Source: Paracoccaceae bacterium (GTDB lineage: Bacteria > Pseudomonadota > Alphaproteobacteria > Rhodobacterales > Rhodobacteraceae). From it: a stretch of DNA of 64,000 nt. The translations under genes were made by a program, and so were the position numbers. Every line of letters begins with the position of its first letter. Position 1 is the first letter of the stretch. Positions 15,060 to 26,135 of the stretch are shown one piece after another. The stretch is from the NCBI GenBank assembly GCA_020832445.1, contig JAFIEO010000029.1, positions 186,001 to 250,000 on the forward strand. The letters run 5' to 3'. A model generated the notes under the pieces. It made no database searches and had not been told where the DNA came from. It worked only from the letters and a program-made list of their open reading frames with translations.

Positions 15060-16967
15060 ATGAGCAAGATGGATATGAGAGTGCAGGAAAACCCACACGA
15101 AAAGGGCCTTTTGGCCTATTTCGAGCGCCGCGTGGACCCGTTCCCCAAAGACGCAGCGCTGCGCCCGCCCGCGCGGCTGTTGCCGTTCCTGCTGCATTAT
15201 TCGCGGCCAATGGTGCCGTGGCTGGTGGTGATGTCCGTGCTTACAGCCGCGATTTCGGTGGTTGAAATTGCCATTATCAGCATGATGGGCCAACTCGTCG
15301 ACTGGCTGGCGGGGGCAGAGCGCGCGGGCTTTCTGGACGACAATCTTTGGCGTCTAGTGGGCATCGGGGCGCTGTTTGTGATTGGCTACCCGCTGATCGT
15401 GCTTGCGCAATCTCTGGTCACGCATCAGACGATTTTCGGCAATTACCCGATGATCGCGCGCTGGCTTGCGCACCGCTATATCCTTGGGCAAAGCATGAGT
15501 TTCTTTCAGGATGAATTTGCCGGTCGGGTCAGCCAGAAGGTCATGCAGACAGCACTTGCCATCCGCGAGACAGTGATGAAGCTGACCGATGTGCTGGTGT
15601 TCATGGTGGTTTATTTCATTGGCGCTGTGGTGCTGGTGGGGGCGGCGGATCCGCGCCTGACGCTGCCGCTGATCGTTTGGCTTTTTGCGTATATCGCCAT
15701 TGCCCGGTATTTCGTGCCGCGCTTGCGCGCCATCTCGATGCAACAGGCCGATGCGCGCGCGCAGATGACAGGGCGGATTGTTGACAGCTACACCAACATC
15801 CAGACCATCAAGCTGTTCGCCCATACCCACCGCGAGCAAGACTATGCACGCGACGCGATGAGCGGTTTCATGGTGACTGTGCACCGCCAGATGCGGCTTG
15901 TAACCAAGCTGACTGTTGCATTGCAGTTGATGAATGCCATGCTGCTGGCCGCGACCGCTGGTGTGGCGATCTATGGCTGGTATATGGCCACCATTTCAAT
16001 CGGCGCTATTGCGGTGGCGATTGCACTGGTCACGCGGATCAGGGCAATGTCGGAATGGGTCTTGTGGGAAATCGCCGGATTGTTTGAAAACATAGGCACA
16101 GTGCAGGACGGCATGAACACAATTGCCCTGCCGCAAGCGGTGAATGACAGGCCGGATGCACAAGCGCTGGTGGTGCCAAAGGGCGAGATCAGGTTTGACC
16201 GCATCGCGTTTCACTATGGCCAGCGCGGCGGGGTAATCGGTGACATGTCGCTGACCATCCGGCCCGGTGAACGGGTGGGCATTATCGGGCGGTCCGGCAC
16301 GGGCAAGTCTACGCTGGTGAACCTGCTGTTGCGTTTTCACGATCTGCAAGGCGGACAGATCAGCATTGATGGTCAGGACATCGCAACCGTGACGCAGGAA
16401 AGCCTGCGCAGCGCCATCGCCGTTGTCACGCAAGATACCGCCCTTTTGCACCGGTCCATCCGCGAGAACGTGGCCTATGGCCGCCCCGATGCAACCAACG
16501 CCGAGGTGATCGCAGCCCTTGAACGCGCGCAGGCATGGGATTTTGTGCGCGATCTGGTCGATGCCAAAGGGCGTCGTGGCCTTGATGCGCATGCGGGCGA
16601 ACGTGGTGTCAAACTGTCGGGCGGGCAGCGCCAGCGGATCGCCATTGCCCGCGCGCTGTTGAAAGACGCGCCCATTCTGGTGCTGGACGAGGCCACATCC
16701 GCGCTGGATTCCGAAGTGGAAGCCGCGATTCAAGAGCAGCTTGGCGCATTGATGGCAGGCAAGACCGTTATCGCCATTGCGCACCGGCTGTCGACCATTG
16801 CAACGCTGGACCGGCTTGTGGTGATGGACAAGGGCCGCATCGTGGAGCAAGGCAGTCATGATGACCTGCTGCGCCACGGCGGGCTTTATGCCGATCTTTG
16901 GCAGCGCCAGTCAGGTGGTTTCCTAAGCGGTGATACCGATGCAGTGCCGGATAAAGCGCCAGCGTAA
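15060..16967 (+). CDS. ABC exporter, fused permease and ATPase (multidrug/lipid type)
   Basis: A 635-residue half-transporter of the MsbA/multidrug class. A transmembrane domain of about six helices spans residues 45-340. The nucleotide-binding domain follows: Walker A GRSGTGKST near 410, signature LSGGQRQRIAIARALL near 520, Walker B ILVLDEATSALDSE near 540, and H-loop AIAHRLSTI. It probably works as a homodimer. Two closely spaced downstream starts (15069, 15075) are also possible; AGGA at 15058-15061 fits 15069 well. It follows a MerR-like promoter and ends at a strong convergent hairpin. Confidence 0.9.
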   Translation: MSKMDMRVQENPHEKGLLAYFERRVDPFPKDAALRPPARLLPFLLHYSRPMVPWLVVMSVLTAAISVVEIAIISMMGQLVDWLAGAERAGFLDDNLWRLVGIGALFVIGYPLIVLAQSLVTHQTIFGNYPMIARWLAHRYILGQSMSFFQDEFAGRVSQKVMQTALAIRETVMKLTDVLVFMVVYFIGAVVLVGAADPRLTLPLIVWLFAYIAIARYFVPRLRAISMQQADARAQMTGRIVDSYTNIQTIKLFAHTHREQDYARDAMSGFMVTVHRQMRLVTKLTVALQLMNAMLLAATAGVAIYGWYMATISIGAIAVAIALVTRIRAMSEWVLWEIAGLFENIGTVQDGMNTIALPQAVNDRPDAQALVVPKGEIRFDRIAFHYGQRGGVIGDMSLTIRPGERVGIIGRSGTGKSTLVNLLLRFHDLQGGQISIDGQDIATVTQESLRSAIAVVTQDTALLHRSIRENVAYGRPDATNAEVIAALERAQAWDFVRDLVDAKGRRGLDAHAGERGVKLSGGQRQRIAIARALLKDAPILVLDEATSALDSEVEAAIQEQLGALMAGKTVIAIAHRLSTIATLDRLVVMDKGRIVEQGSHDDLLRHGGLYADLWQRQSGGFLSGDTDAVPDKAPA

Positions 16968-16984
16968 TCGCAGCGCCCGAAAAT

Positions 16985-17014
16985 GCCAGACCCGCCTACA
17001 TGGCGGGTCTTGGC
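16985..17014. terminator. Strong bidirectional terminator hairpin
   Basis: AGACCCGCC/GGCGGGTCT, nine perfect base pairs with loop TACAT, extended by an outer GCC/GGC after a one-base bulge. Located between the convergent ABC exporter and ABC-2 permease genes. Confidence 0.7.
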
Positions 17015-17017
17015 GTT

Positions 17018-17878
17018 CTATCTGCGCCGGTAAAGCCACAAGACCAGCGGCGCCAGTGTCAGTGTCAGCACCACAGGCGCAATCAGCGCCAGCCCGATCT
17101 GCGTCAGGGTTGCGGTGCCCGACATCAACCCGCGTAGCGCCGTTGCCATCAGTGACACGGGGTTCACATCGACAAAACTACGCAGCCAGTCGGGCATAGT
17201 GGCAGGGTCAACCATGATATTCGACGCGAAGGTGATCGGGAACAGGATTGTAAACCCAAGCGTCATGACTGTCATCGGCGTGCGCACCAGCAGCCCCAGC
17301 ACAATAAACACCCAGCCCATGCCAAACCCGATTGACAGCAGCATCGCAAATGCCAGCACTGTGCCAACCGCCCCCGCTTCAGGCCGGTAGCCAAGGATCA
17401 GCCCGATCCCCAGAATAATCGCGCCTGCGATCAGGTGGCGCAGCATATCGCCCACCATCAACCCCGCGAAGGGGGCAAGCGACCAGATCGGCAAGGTGCG
17501 GAAGCGGTCGAACAGCCCCTTCTGGAAATCCGTGGACAACCCCATGCCCGAATAGACCGAATTGAACACCACCGTTTGCACCAGAATGCCGGGCAGGAAG
17601 AATTGCAGGTAATCCCCCGGCGACCCCGCCAGCGCGCCGCCGAACACGAATGTAAACAGCAAGGTGAACATGATCGGGGTCATGACCAGATCGAACAGTT
17701 GTTCGGGAACATGCCGGAATTTCAGGATCGCGCGCCATCCAAAGACCAGCGCGTTCGACATTGGCCCCGGTGGCGCAGGCGGGGCGACATGTTGCAAGGC
17801 GGCTATGCCGGGTGCTGCGCCCACGGGCGCGCGGTCGTTTCCGACCGGTTCGGCGGGGGTTGCGGTAATATCGGTCAT
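17018..17878 (-). CDS. ABC-2 type permease, DrrB-like drug exporter subunit
   Basis: A 286-residue membrane subunit of a two-component exporter. A Pro/Ala-rich cytoplasmic N-terminus is followed by about six hydrophobic segments; family landmarks are RHVPEQLFDLVMTPIMFTLLF near residue 60 and the later FPITFASNIMVDPATMPDWLRSF block with NPVS. It starts 4 bp inside the ATPase gene (ATGA overlap), so the pair is translated together. Probably exports a hydrophobic antibiotic-like compound; substrate unknown. Confidence 0.88.
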   Translation of the reverse strand: MTDITATPAEPVGNDRAPVGAAPGIAALQHVAPPAPPGPMSNALVFGWRAILKFRHVPEQLFDLVMTPIMFTLLFTFVFGGALAGSPGDYLQFFLPGILVQTVVFNSVYSGMGLSTDFQKGLFDRFRTLPIWSLAPFAGLMVGDMLRHLIAGAIILGIGLILGYRPEAGAVGTVLAFAMLLSIGFGMGWVFIVLGLLVRTPMTVMTLGFTILFPITFASNIMVDPATMPDWLRSFVDVNPVSLMATALRGLMSGTATLTQIGLALIAPVVLTLTLAPLVLWLYRRR

Positions 17879-18867
17879 GGCGCTGCCTTCTCAAGCGGGC
17901 TTTGCATGGGGGTGGATGTGTCGGCCTTGCCGGTCAGTGCGAAGAACACTTCATCAAGGCTGGGCGCGCCCATGCGGAAATCAGCCACGGTGAACCCGTC
18001 TGCGATAAGGGCTGTAAGCGCTGCGTTGGCATCGGCGGCAGTGCCCGCCAGAATGGACAACTCGGCCCCTTCAGGGCTGCGCTGAACCACGGCCCCCAGA
18101 CGGTTGGCCAGCAAGTCAGCAGCGGCATCCAGCTGGGTCTGATCCACCAGTGAAACATGCAGCACACCCGACCCTGTCGCGGCCTTCAATTCGCGGCTGG
18201 TGCCTTCGGCAATTTTGCGGCCATGGTCGATCACGGCGATCCGTTCGGCCAGTTGGTCGGCTTCTTCAAGGTATTGGGTGGTCAGCAGAATCGTCACGCC
18301 AGAGTCGGCCAGTTGCCGGATCAACTGCCACACGCCTTGCCGCGCTGACGGGTCCAGCCCCGTGGTTGGTTCATCCAGAAACAGCACCCCCGGCGTCACG
18401 ATAAGGGACGCGGCAATGTCCAGCCTGCGCCGCATGCCGCCCGAATAATTCTTGACCTGCTTGCGGGCTGCGGCCGACAATTCAAACGCGGCCAGCAACT
18501 GGTCGGCGCGCGCCCGCGCCGCGCTACCGCGAAACCCCCACAGCCGCGCCAGCATCATCATGTTGTCGCGCCCTGTCAGGTCTTCGTCAAGCGATGCGAA
18601 CTGGCCCGTCATGGCAATCGAGGCGCGCACCTTTTGCGGCGCGGCCGTAATGTCATGGCCCATCACCGTAGCGGTGCCCGCATCGGGCGCGGTCAATGTG
18701 GCCAGCATCCGCAACAGCGTGGTCTTGCCTGCGCCATTCGGTCCCAGCACGGCAAAAATCATGCCGCGCCGCACGTCAAGGTCAATCCCCGCCACAGCAG
18801 TCAAATCGCCAAAGCGGCGTACAAGCCCGCGCGCATGAATCGCAAGATGGGTGGTGTCGTTCGTCAC
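17875..18867 (-). CDS. Daunorubicin-resistance-type ABC ATPase (DrrA-like)
   Basis: A 330-residue ATPase driving the adjacent DrrB-like permease. Walker A GPNGAGKT is at residues 42-49, signature NYSGGMRRRLDIAASL near 140, Walker B GVLFLDEPTTGLDPSA near 163, and the DrrA C-terminal region follows (LDEVFFALTGK). I place the start at GTG 18867 (VTNDTTHLAIHARGL) since it gives the normal family length; the frame remains open upstream to 18978 without a good ribosome site. Two-gene operon with the permease. Confidence 0.88.
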   Translation of the reverse strand: MTNDTTHLAIHARGLVRRFGDLTAVAGIDLDVRRGMIFAVLGPNGAGKTTLLRMLATLTAPDAGTATVMGHDITAAPQKVRASIAMTGQFASLDEDLTGRDNMMMLARLWGFRGSAARARADQLLAAFELSAAARKQVKNYSGGMRRRLDIAASLIVTPGVLFLDEPTTGLDPSARQGVWQLIRQLADSGVTILLTTQYLEEADQLAERIAVIDHGRKIAEGTSRELKAATGSGVLHVSLVDQTQLDAAADLLANRLGAVVQRSPEGAELSILAGTAADANAALTALIADGFTVADFRMGAPSLDEVFFALTGKADTSTPMQSPLEKAAP

Positions 18868-19001
18868 TGTCTGTGTCCGGTGTGTTTGGGATTTGTATTT
18901 CGCCTCAGCATATAAACCAAGCCTGCCTGCCTGAACACCCCGGCGGATCGTGTGCGGCAGGCCACCGCCGAACGTCATTTGCTAAATTGCGCCGCACCCC
19001 T

Positions 19002-19033
19002 TGCTGCGGTGCAGCATCGTCCCCAAGTATAGT
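19002..19033 (+). promoter_or_regulatory. Phasin promoter with PhaR-like operator
   Basis: TGCTGC-GGT-GCAGCA at 19002-19016 contains CTGC-N3-GCAG, the pattern reported for the PHA-responsive repressor PhaR of Paracoccus and Rhodobacter. A TATAGT -10 box follows at 19028-19033, so the dyad covers the -35 region. This fits derepression of the phasin when polyhydroxyalkanoate granules form. Confidence 0.6.
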
Positions 19034-19064
19034 GGGAACGAAGTTAATCCAATGGAGCATTTCA

Positions 19065-19619
19065 ATGACCAGGCAATCAACACCCCGCACAGAAGCTGCA
19101 CGCGCGTCAAGCGCCGTCAATGACACCGCAACCGTGGCAAATAAAACCGCGGATACCGGCAACGCCTTGGCAGACCGCGCTGTTGCAGGCGTTCAGGACG
19201 CCAGCGCACAGGTTGCCAGCCTGACGCTGGAGGCACAAAAATCCATGGGCGAAAGCATCGAGGACGTGTCAGAACGCATGCAGGGGCTAAGTTCCTTTGG
19301 CCAGCAGAATTTCGATGCATTCTCCAAAGCGTCCGAAATTTCTGCGAAAACCCTTGAGAATTTCAGCGGCGAAGTTACCGCCTATACCAAAAAGGCCCAC
19401 GAAGACAGCATCGCTGCCATTCAGGACCTGTCCAGTGTCAAATCGGTGGCCGAACTGGTCGAAAAGCAGATGTCCTTTGCGCAACATGCTTTTGATGGCT
19501 GGATGCAGCAGGCCACAGCCATAGGTGAGATGTATACCAATGCTGCAAAGGAAGTGTCCGCGCCGATCGAAGCACGCGTCGCGGCACTGACCGAAGACAT
19601 GAAGATCACCGCCCGTTAA
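19065..19619 (+). CDS. phaP: Phasin family protein
   Basis: A 184-residue Ala/Ser-rich amphipathic helical protein. The core from about residue 65 (SMGESIEDVSERMQGLSSFG, then NFDAFSKASEISAKTLENFS and VAELVEKQMSFAQHAFDGWM) matches the phasin 2 domain that coats polyhydroxyalkanoate granules. The first 50 residues are low complexity. GGAG at 19053-19056 precedes the ATG. A PhaR-like operator in the promoter and a second PHA-associated-looking gene downstream support the assignment. Confidence 0.85.
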   Translation: MTRQSTPRTEAARASSAVNDTATVANKTADTGNALADRAVAGVQDASAQVASLTLEAQKSMGESIEDVSERMQGLSSFGQQNFDAFSKASEISAKTLENFSGEVTAYTKKAHEDSIAAIQDLSSVKSVAELVEKQMSFAQHAFDGWMQQATAIGEMYTNAAKEVSAPIEARVAALTEDMKITAR

Positions 19620-19634
19620 GCCAGCACCTGCAAA

Positions 19635-19688
19635 AGGGCCTACAGCGTTTCCGGTGATCCAACAAAATACTGAAACGCTGTAGGCCCT
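19635..19688. terminator. 17-bp perfect inverted repeat after phasin gene
   Basis: AGGGCCTACAGCGTTTC (19635-19651) and its exact complement (19672-19688) are separated by a 20-base loop. It lies 15 bp after the phasin stop. There is no T tract, so it may be a factor-dependent terminator, an mRNA 3' stabiliser, or a dispersed palindromic repeat. Confidence 0.6.
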
Positions 19689-19715
19689 GTCGCGTCTTGG
19701 CAAGCAAGGATTTAA

Positions 19716-20030
19716 ATGATGTTCAATATTGGCAATGATGACGACTGCATGCGCCCGTTGATGCAGTTTACGACAGCATATCAGACAATGGCGATGACCG
19801 CGGGCGAGGTATTCTTGCGCCGGTCAATGATGTTAGCGCATGGATCAATCGGCGCGCCGGATGCGGTATCCATGTTGATGGAAAAGGCCACGACCTTTGC
19901 CAAATCTGCGGAAGTGGCAACCACCGCACTGGTCAGCGGCCAGGACCCTGTAGACGTTGCGATTGCGGCGCTGGAACCCTATGGCACGCGCACGGCGGCA
20001 AATATGCGGGATCTGCGCGGTTTTGACTAA
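19716..20030 (+). CDS. Small phasin-associated protein, function unknown
   Basis: A 104-residue Met/Ala-rich protein (FTTAYQTMAMTAGEVFLRRS, then AAALEPYGTRTAANMRDLR-like C-terminus reading IAALEPYGTRTAANMRDLRG). It appears all-helical with amphipathic character, similar in composition to short phasin-like proteins near PHA genes. AGGA lies upstream of tandem ATGs at 19716. It is separated from phaP by the 17-bp inverted repeat, suggesting same-strand transcription with partial read-through. No catalytic motif; may bind the granule surface or a repressor. Confidence 0.55.
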   Translation: MMFNIGNDDDCMRPLMQFTTAYQTMAMTAGEVFLRRSMMLAHGSIGAPDAVSMLMEKATTFAKSAEVATTALVSGQDPVDVAIAALEPYGTRTAANMRDLRGFD

Positions 20031-20125
20031 CCCTTGCGAAGCGGGGCGGGATGCCCGTGTCATGGGCCGCAAACCCACCGGCTGATTGCGCATCCGGCCT
20101 TGGTTGTTTCTCCTTAACCCATTGA

Positions 20126-22195
<2,070 letters not shown>

Positions 22196-22200
22196 CACGC

Positions 22201-22271
22201 GGCGCGCGGTTTGACTGCGCGCCCATCCGGCCAGATTGCATCCACCGGCGCGCGCGCGGCGCCGGTGGATG
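22201..22271 (+). terminator. Tandem GC-rich hairpins after thiC
   Basis: Two hairpins follow the thiC stop: GGCGCGC/GCGCGCC (22201-22223) and a 13-bp perfect stem CATCCACCGGCGC/GCGCCGGTGGATG (22239-22271). No T run, but stable enough to act as a terminator or transcript end. The rest of the gap to 22447 holds nothing recognisable. Confidence 0.55.
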
Positions 22272-22447
22272 TTGCGGTGCATTGCACAGCAGAAATACTG
22301 GCGCCCGCACTGGCGGCAAGGCTGCGTTTCGGCACGCCGGACGGCCCTGCGATGGCGTGAGCGCACCCAAATGGCCTATTTTTCATTTAACATTTCAGAT
22401 CGACGCACTAGGCTTCAAGATGCGATGTCAAATACCAAGGAGTCCCT

Positions 22448-24793
22448 ATGTTACTGCGCGTGCTTTTGTTCTGGCTTGCCTTTACCCTGCCCGCATTGGC
22501 ACAAACCGCGACACAGGGCGCAAACCAGTCCTCCGGCGCCTTGGCCGAAAGCGATGTGGCCAGAATGCTGGCAGATATCCTGCGCGATGACGACGCGCGC
22601 GACGCCCTTATCCGGCAGTTGGAATCGGCCGCGCAAACAAACGGCGATGCGCCCGCGCAGGCAGCAGCATCAGACGCCCCGCCACAAATGTCTTTCGCGC
22701 GCCAGATTGCAGAACAGACGCGGGATGTGGCCGAAAACGCCACCAATATCGCCTTTTCCCTACTGGGAAACACGAATGATCTGTTGGGCCTGTTCACCGG
22801 CGAAAGCCGCATAAACTGGTCCGAATTGTCCGACTCGGCGGTTGCGCTGGCATTGGTGATGGCAGTGACAATTGGTTTATTCTTCGCGCTGCGCAGTGTC
22901 GGCCAGCGGATATTCGGCGCGATGTCGCGGCGCACGGGTGGCGGTTGGGTGTTTTCTGTTGTGTGGCTTGCAGGGTCCAGCCTGATTGACGCGCTTATCA
23001 TCGTGCTGGCATGGGGCGGGGGCTACAGTTTTGCGCTGTTCACCGGCGAGGCGGGCAGCATGGATTTCCGCCAAAGCCTGTTTCTGAACGCGTTTTTGCT
23101 GGTCGAGATGAGCAAGGTCGTGCTGCGCGGCATTCTGTCACCACGTTATGAAAAACTGCGCTTTGCACCCATGAGCGATGAAACGGCGGCCTATTGGTAT
23201 TTCTGGACATCGCGTCTGGTCAGCCTGTTGGGATATGGCGCGCTGCTGGTTGTGCCCATCATCAATGCGGCCGTGTCATTTGCGGTCGGGCATAGTGTGC
23301 TGATCTTGCTGGTTGTCACCGCGCTGGTCATTGCCACGCTGATTATCGTGCAAAGCCGTGACACAGTCGCGACAGCATTGCGTGCGCGGTATGAACGCGA
23401 CCCCGCCGACATGATTGGCCGTGCCGAGGCGATGGCCGCAGGTATCTGGCACTGGTTGGCGATTGCCTATCTTCTGGCGCTGTTCATTGTCTGGGTCACG
23501 CGGCCCACAGATGCGCTGCAATTCATGCTGATGGCTACGCTGAATTCCGTGATTGCGGTCGTCATCGGTGTGATTGTGATGGCATTCATTTCGCGTGCAA
23601 TCACTGGCGGAATGCGGGTTCCCGGTGACCTGCGCGCAAAACTGCCCCTGTTGGAGGACCGGCTGAACGCCTTTGTCCCCAGCATTCTGCGCGTGGTGCG
23701 GGTTCTGGTGGTGATTGCGGTGCTGATTTCGATTGCGCAAAGCTGGCAGTTCATGGACTTCCTAAGCTGGGCTGCGTCCGAAGTGGGGCGCGATGTTGTC
23801 GGGCGTCTGGCATCGGCCGCGTTCGTTGTGCTGATGGCGATGGCTGTCTGGCTGGGCCTGTCATCGTTTGTCGAATATCGCCTGAACCCTGCTGTGGGCA
23901 CTATCCCTACCGCGCGCGAACGCACGCTTCTGGCATTGCTGCGCAATGCGCTGACCATCGCGCTTATTGTTATCGCATCCATGCTGACACTGGCTGAACT
24001 GGGCGTGAATATCGCGCCTTTGCTGGCGGGTGCGGGTGTGCTGGGTCTGGCCATCGGGTTTGGGGCGCAAAAACTGGTGCAGGACATTATCACCGGCGCC
24101 TTCATCCAGTTTGAAAACGCCATGAATGAAGGGGATGTTGTGACCGCAGGCGGCACCACCGGCGTGGTCGAAAAGCTGACTGTGCGGTCTGTCGGGCTGC
24201 GTGATGTCAGCGGCACTTATCACCTGATCCCGTTCAGTTCCGTCGATATGGTATCGAATTTCATGAAGGGCTTTGCTTTTCATGTGGCCGAGATTGGTGT
24301 GGCCTATCGCGAAGATATATCCGAGGTCCGGCGGCTTATGCACCGCGCCTATGACATACTGGCCGAGGGCGAGCACGCAAACGCGATACTGGAGCCGCTG
24401 GACATTCAGGGCATCGTGTCGCTGGGGGATTCTGCCGTTGTTGTGCGGGGCCGGATCAAGACACAACCCGGCATGCAATGGGCAGTCGGGCGCGCCTATA
24501 CCGAGATTGTGAAACAGGTGCTGGATGACGCGGGCATTGAAATCCCGTTCCCGCATATGACCCTGTATATGGGGCAGGACAAAGATGGCAGCGCGCCACC
24601 GCTGAACCTGCTTCATGCGTCTGCGCAACCGGCAATCGACGCAAGACCTGATGCAGCACCTGCGCCCGATGCGTCAGACCCTGCAAAAAGCGCCCCCGCG
24701 AAACGGGTTGCCCGCAAGAAAGCCGATAGTTCTGAAAAAAGCGATCTGGTCGAACGCCATCAACCCGGTTCTGACGTAGCTGAACAAAACTGA
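22448..24793 (+). CDS. Large MscS-family mechanosensitive channel
   Basis: A 781-residue inner-membrane channel that opens under membrane tension to release solutes. Signal peptide MLLRVLLFWLAFTLPALA is followed by a periplasmic Gln/Ala-rich segment to about residue 130. Many transmembrane helices follow (about 135-500). The MscS pore helix and beta domain are LLAGAGVLGLAIGFGAQKLV and QDIITGAFIQFENAMNEGDVV near 520-560. The cytoplasmic vestibule continues to about 700, then a disordered Ala/Pro/Lys-rich tail. The size and N-terminal extension resemble YbdG/YnaI-type or larger MscS paralogues rather than the 286-residue MscS. No operon partner. Confidence 0.88.
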   Translation: MLLRVLLFWLAFTLPALAQTATQGANQSSGALAESDVARMLADILRDDDARDALIRQLESAAQTNGDAPAQAAASDAPPQMSFARQIAEQTRDVAENATNIAFSLLGNTNDLLGLFTGESRINWSELSDSAVALALVMAVTIGLFFALRSVGQRIFGAMSRRTGGGWVFSVVWLAGSSLIDALIIVLAWGGGYSFALFTGEAGSMDFRQSLFLNAFLLVEMSKVVLRGILSPRYEKLRFAPMSDETAAYWYFWTSRLVSLLGYGALLVVPIINAAVSFAVGHSVLILLVVTALVIATLIIVQSRDTVATALRARYERDPADMIGRAEAMAAGIWHWLAIAYLLALFIVWVTRPTDALQFMLMATLNSVIAVVIGVIVMAFISRAITGGMRVPGDLRAKLPLLEDRLNAFVPSILRVVRVLVVIAVLISIAQSWQFMDFLSWAASEVGRDVVGRLASAAFVVLMAMAVWLGLSSFVEYRLNPAVGTIPTARERTLLALLRNALTIALIVIASMLTLAELGVNIAPLLAGAGVLGLAIGFGAQKLVQDIITGAFIQFENAMNEGDVVTAGGTTGVVEKLTVRSVGLRDVSGTYHLIPFSSVDMVSNFMKGFAFHVAEIGVAYREDISEVRRLMHRAYDILAEGEHANAILEPLDIQGIVSLGDSAVVVRGRIKTQPGMQWAVGRAYTEIVKQVLDDAGIEIPFPHMTLYMGQDKDGSAPPLNLLHASAQPAIDARPDAAPAPDASDPAKSAPAKRVARKKADSSEKSDLVERHQPGSDVAEQN

Positions 24794-24834
24794 TAGCGGC
24801 AGGGCATTGCCCCGCCGCCCGCCCGTTGGGGCAA

Positions 24835-25125
24835 TCAGCCCCAGTCCATGGATTTGAACCCTTCGCGGAAGGCAAAGCGTTCCAGATGGCTGTCGATGAT
24901 TGCCTTGGCACGGTCCAGCTGTTCTGCGGTTTCGGCTGAAACATCTATGCGCAATTCCTGATCAGTCGCTGTTAGCGTGCAGATACCGGCAGGCAGGGTG
25001 ATGCGCGACGTGCTTTCGTCAAACTCCACCGGAAGCTTGTGCGCAAAATGTTTGCTGAGTTGCTGAAGATAGGCACTGGCCTTCGCGGTGGGAAACCGCC
25101 CGGTTGCGAAGATGGTATATTGCAT
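24835..25125 (-). CDS. DUF2218 domain protein, probably iron-uptake associated
   Basis: A 96-residue protein, MQYTIFATGRFPTAKASAYL, with the DUF2218 features KHFAHKLPVEFDE, ITLPAGICTLTATDQELRI and LDRAKAIIDSHLERFAFRE. This family is found mainly beside siderophore transport and reductase genes and may handle a siderophore or iron intermediate. It is divergent from the siderophore ABC operon, sharing a 103-bp intergenic region with it, so both are probably co-regulated by iron. Biochemical role is not established. Confidence 0.8.
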   Translation of the reverse strand: MQYTIFATGRFPTAKASAYLQQLSKHFAHKLPVEFDESTSRITLPAGICTLTATDQELRIDVSAETAEQLDRAKAIIDSHLERFAFREGFKSMDWG

Positions 25126-25228
25126 CTGCTGAATTCCTTATTTATTTGCTTGGGTATAGAAATGACAAAAATAGTCGGATATGTCCAGCCGCCGCCAGAC
25201 AGCCCGAAACAGCACAAGGAACGCCCTT
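25126..25228. promoter_or_regulatory. Divergent promoter of iron-uptake genes
   Basis: AT-rich 103-bp spacer between the DUF2218 gene and the siderophore operon. I see TGACaaaaataGTCG near 25162 but no convincing Fur, Irr or RirA consensus. An iron-responsive operator is expected here by context only. Confidence 0.3.
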
Positions 25229-26131
25229 ATGAAACTTTCACTCTGCGCGGCGGCAGTATGTCTGGCACCGATTGGTGTCATGGCCGATGATGTCACTGTT
25301 GAAACCTTTGCAGGGCCGGTCACGTTGCAGGCTGCCCCGCAAAACGTGGTTGCACTTGATCTTGCGGCAGTTGATGCATTGTCAGCGCTTGATATTGCAA
25401 TTGCCGCTGTCCCCAATATCACCCCCCCTGCCCATCTGGCAGATACGATGCAGGGCTTGCCCACTGTCGGCACCCTGTTCGAGCCTGATTTTGAAGCACT
25501 GGCCGTCATGGCCCCGGACCTGATTGTGGCGGGCGGGAGATCGCAGGCGCAGGTCGGTGCGCTGTCGCGCGTGGCCCCCACCATTGACATGACAATCATG
25601 CCCGAAGGCCTGATTGATCAGGCGCGCGGACGCGTGGCCGCCTATGGCGCGCTGTTTGAAAAGACCGACGCGGCTGATGTGCTGATTGCGCAGTTTGATG
25701 ACAAGCTTGCCGATACCGCAGCGGCTGTTCAGGGCAAGGGAAATGCGCTGATTGTGCAAGCCAACGGCGGCAAGCTGGCAGCCTATGGCGCCGACAGCCG
25801 GTTCGGCTGGCTGCATGAAGCCGTCGGCCTGCCGCAGGCTTTTGACGGCATTACCGCAGAAAACCACGGCGAGTCGGTGTCGTTTGAATTTATCGCCGAG
25901 GTCAATCCAGACTGGCTGCTGGTGCTGGACCGTGCCGCCGCCATCGGCCAGGAAGGCGAGGCCGCAGCGGTCACGCTGGACAATCCGTTGATTGCGGGCA
26001 CAACCGCAGGCCAGCGCGGCCAGATCATCTATCTGGATGGCGGTGCGATCTATCTGGCAGGCGGCGGCATCCAGTCTGTGCAGATCATTCTGGACCAGAT
26101 AAGGACAGCATTCGAAAGCTCTGGCAGCTAG
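25229..26131 (+). CDS. Siderophore ABC transporter substrate-binding protein
   Basis: A 300-residue periplasmic binding protein of the FecB/FatB class. Signal peptide KLSLCAAAVCLAPIGVMA, mature start near DDVTVETFAGPVTLQ. Typical features are the VALDLAAVDALSALDI strand-helix, the APDLIVAGGRSQAQ loop, and NPDWLLVLDRAAAIG. AAGGA precedes the ATG; a longer open frame upstream is not needed. It is first of four overlapping genes encoding a complete ferric-siderophore importer (binding protein, two permeases, ATPase). Confidence 0.9.
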   Translation: MKLSLCAAAVCLAPIGVMADDVTVETFAGPVTLQAAPQNVVALDLAAVDALSALDIAIAAVPNITPPAHLADTMQGLPTVGTLFEPDFEALAVMAPDLIVAGGRSQAQVGALSRVAPTIDMTIMPEGLIDQARGRVAAYGALFEKTDAADVLIAQFDDKLADTAAAVQGKGNALIVQANGGKLAAYGADSRFGWLHEAVGLPQAFDGITAENHGESVSFEFIAEVNPDWLLVLDRAAAIGQEGEAAAVTLDNPLIAGTTAGQRGQIIYLDGGAIYLAGGGIQSVQIILDQIRTAFESSGS

Positions 26132-26135
26132 TCTG

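Noticed and set aside
18696-19064. Upstream extension of the phasin reading frame
   Set aside because: Overlaps the start of the DrrA gene and the phasin promoter/operator; GGAG-preceded ATG at 19065 is the better start.
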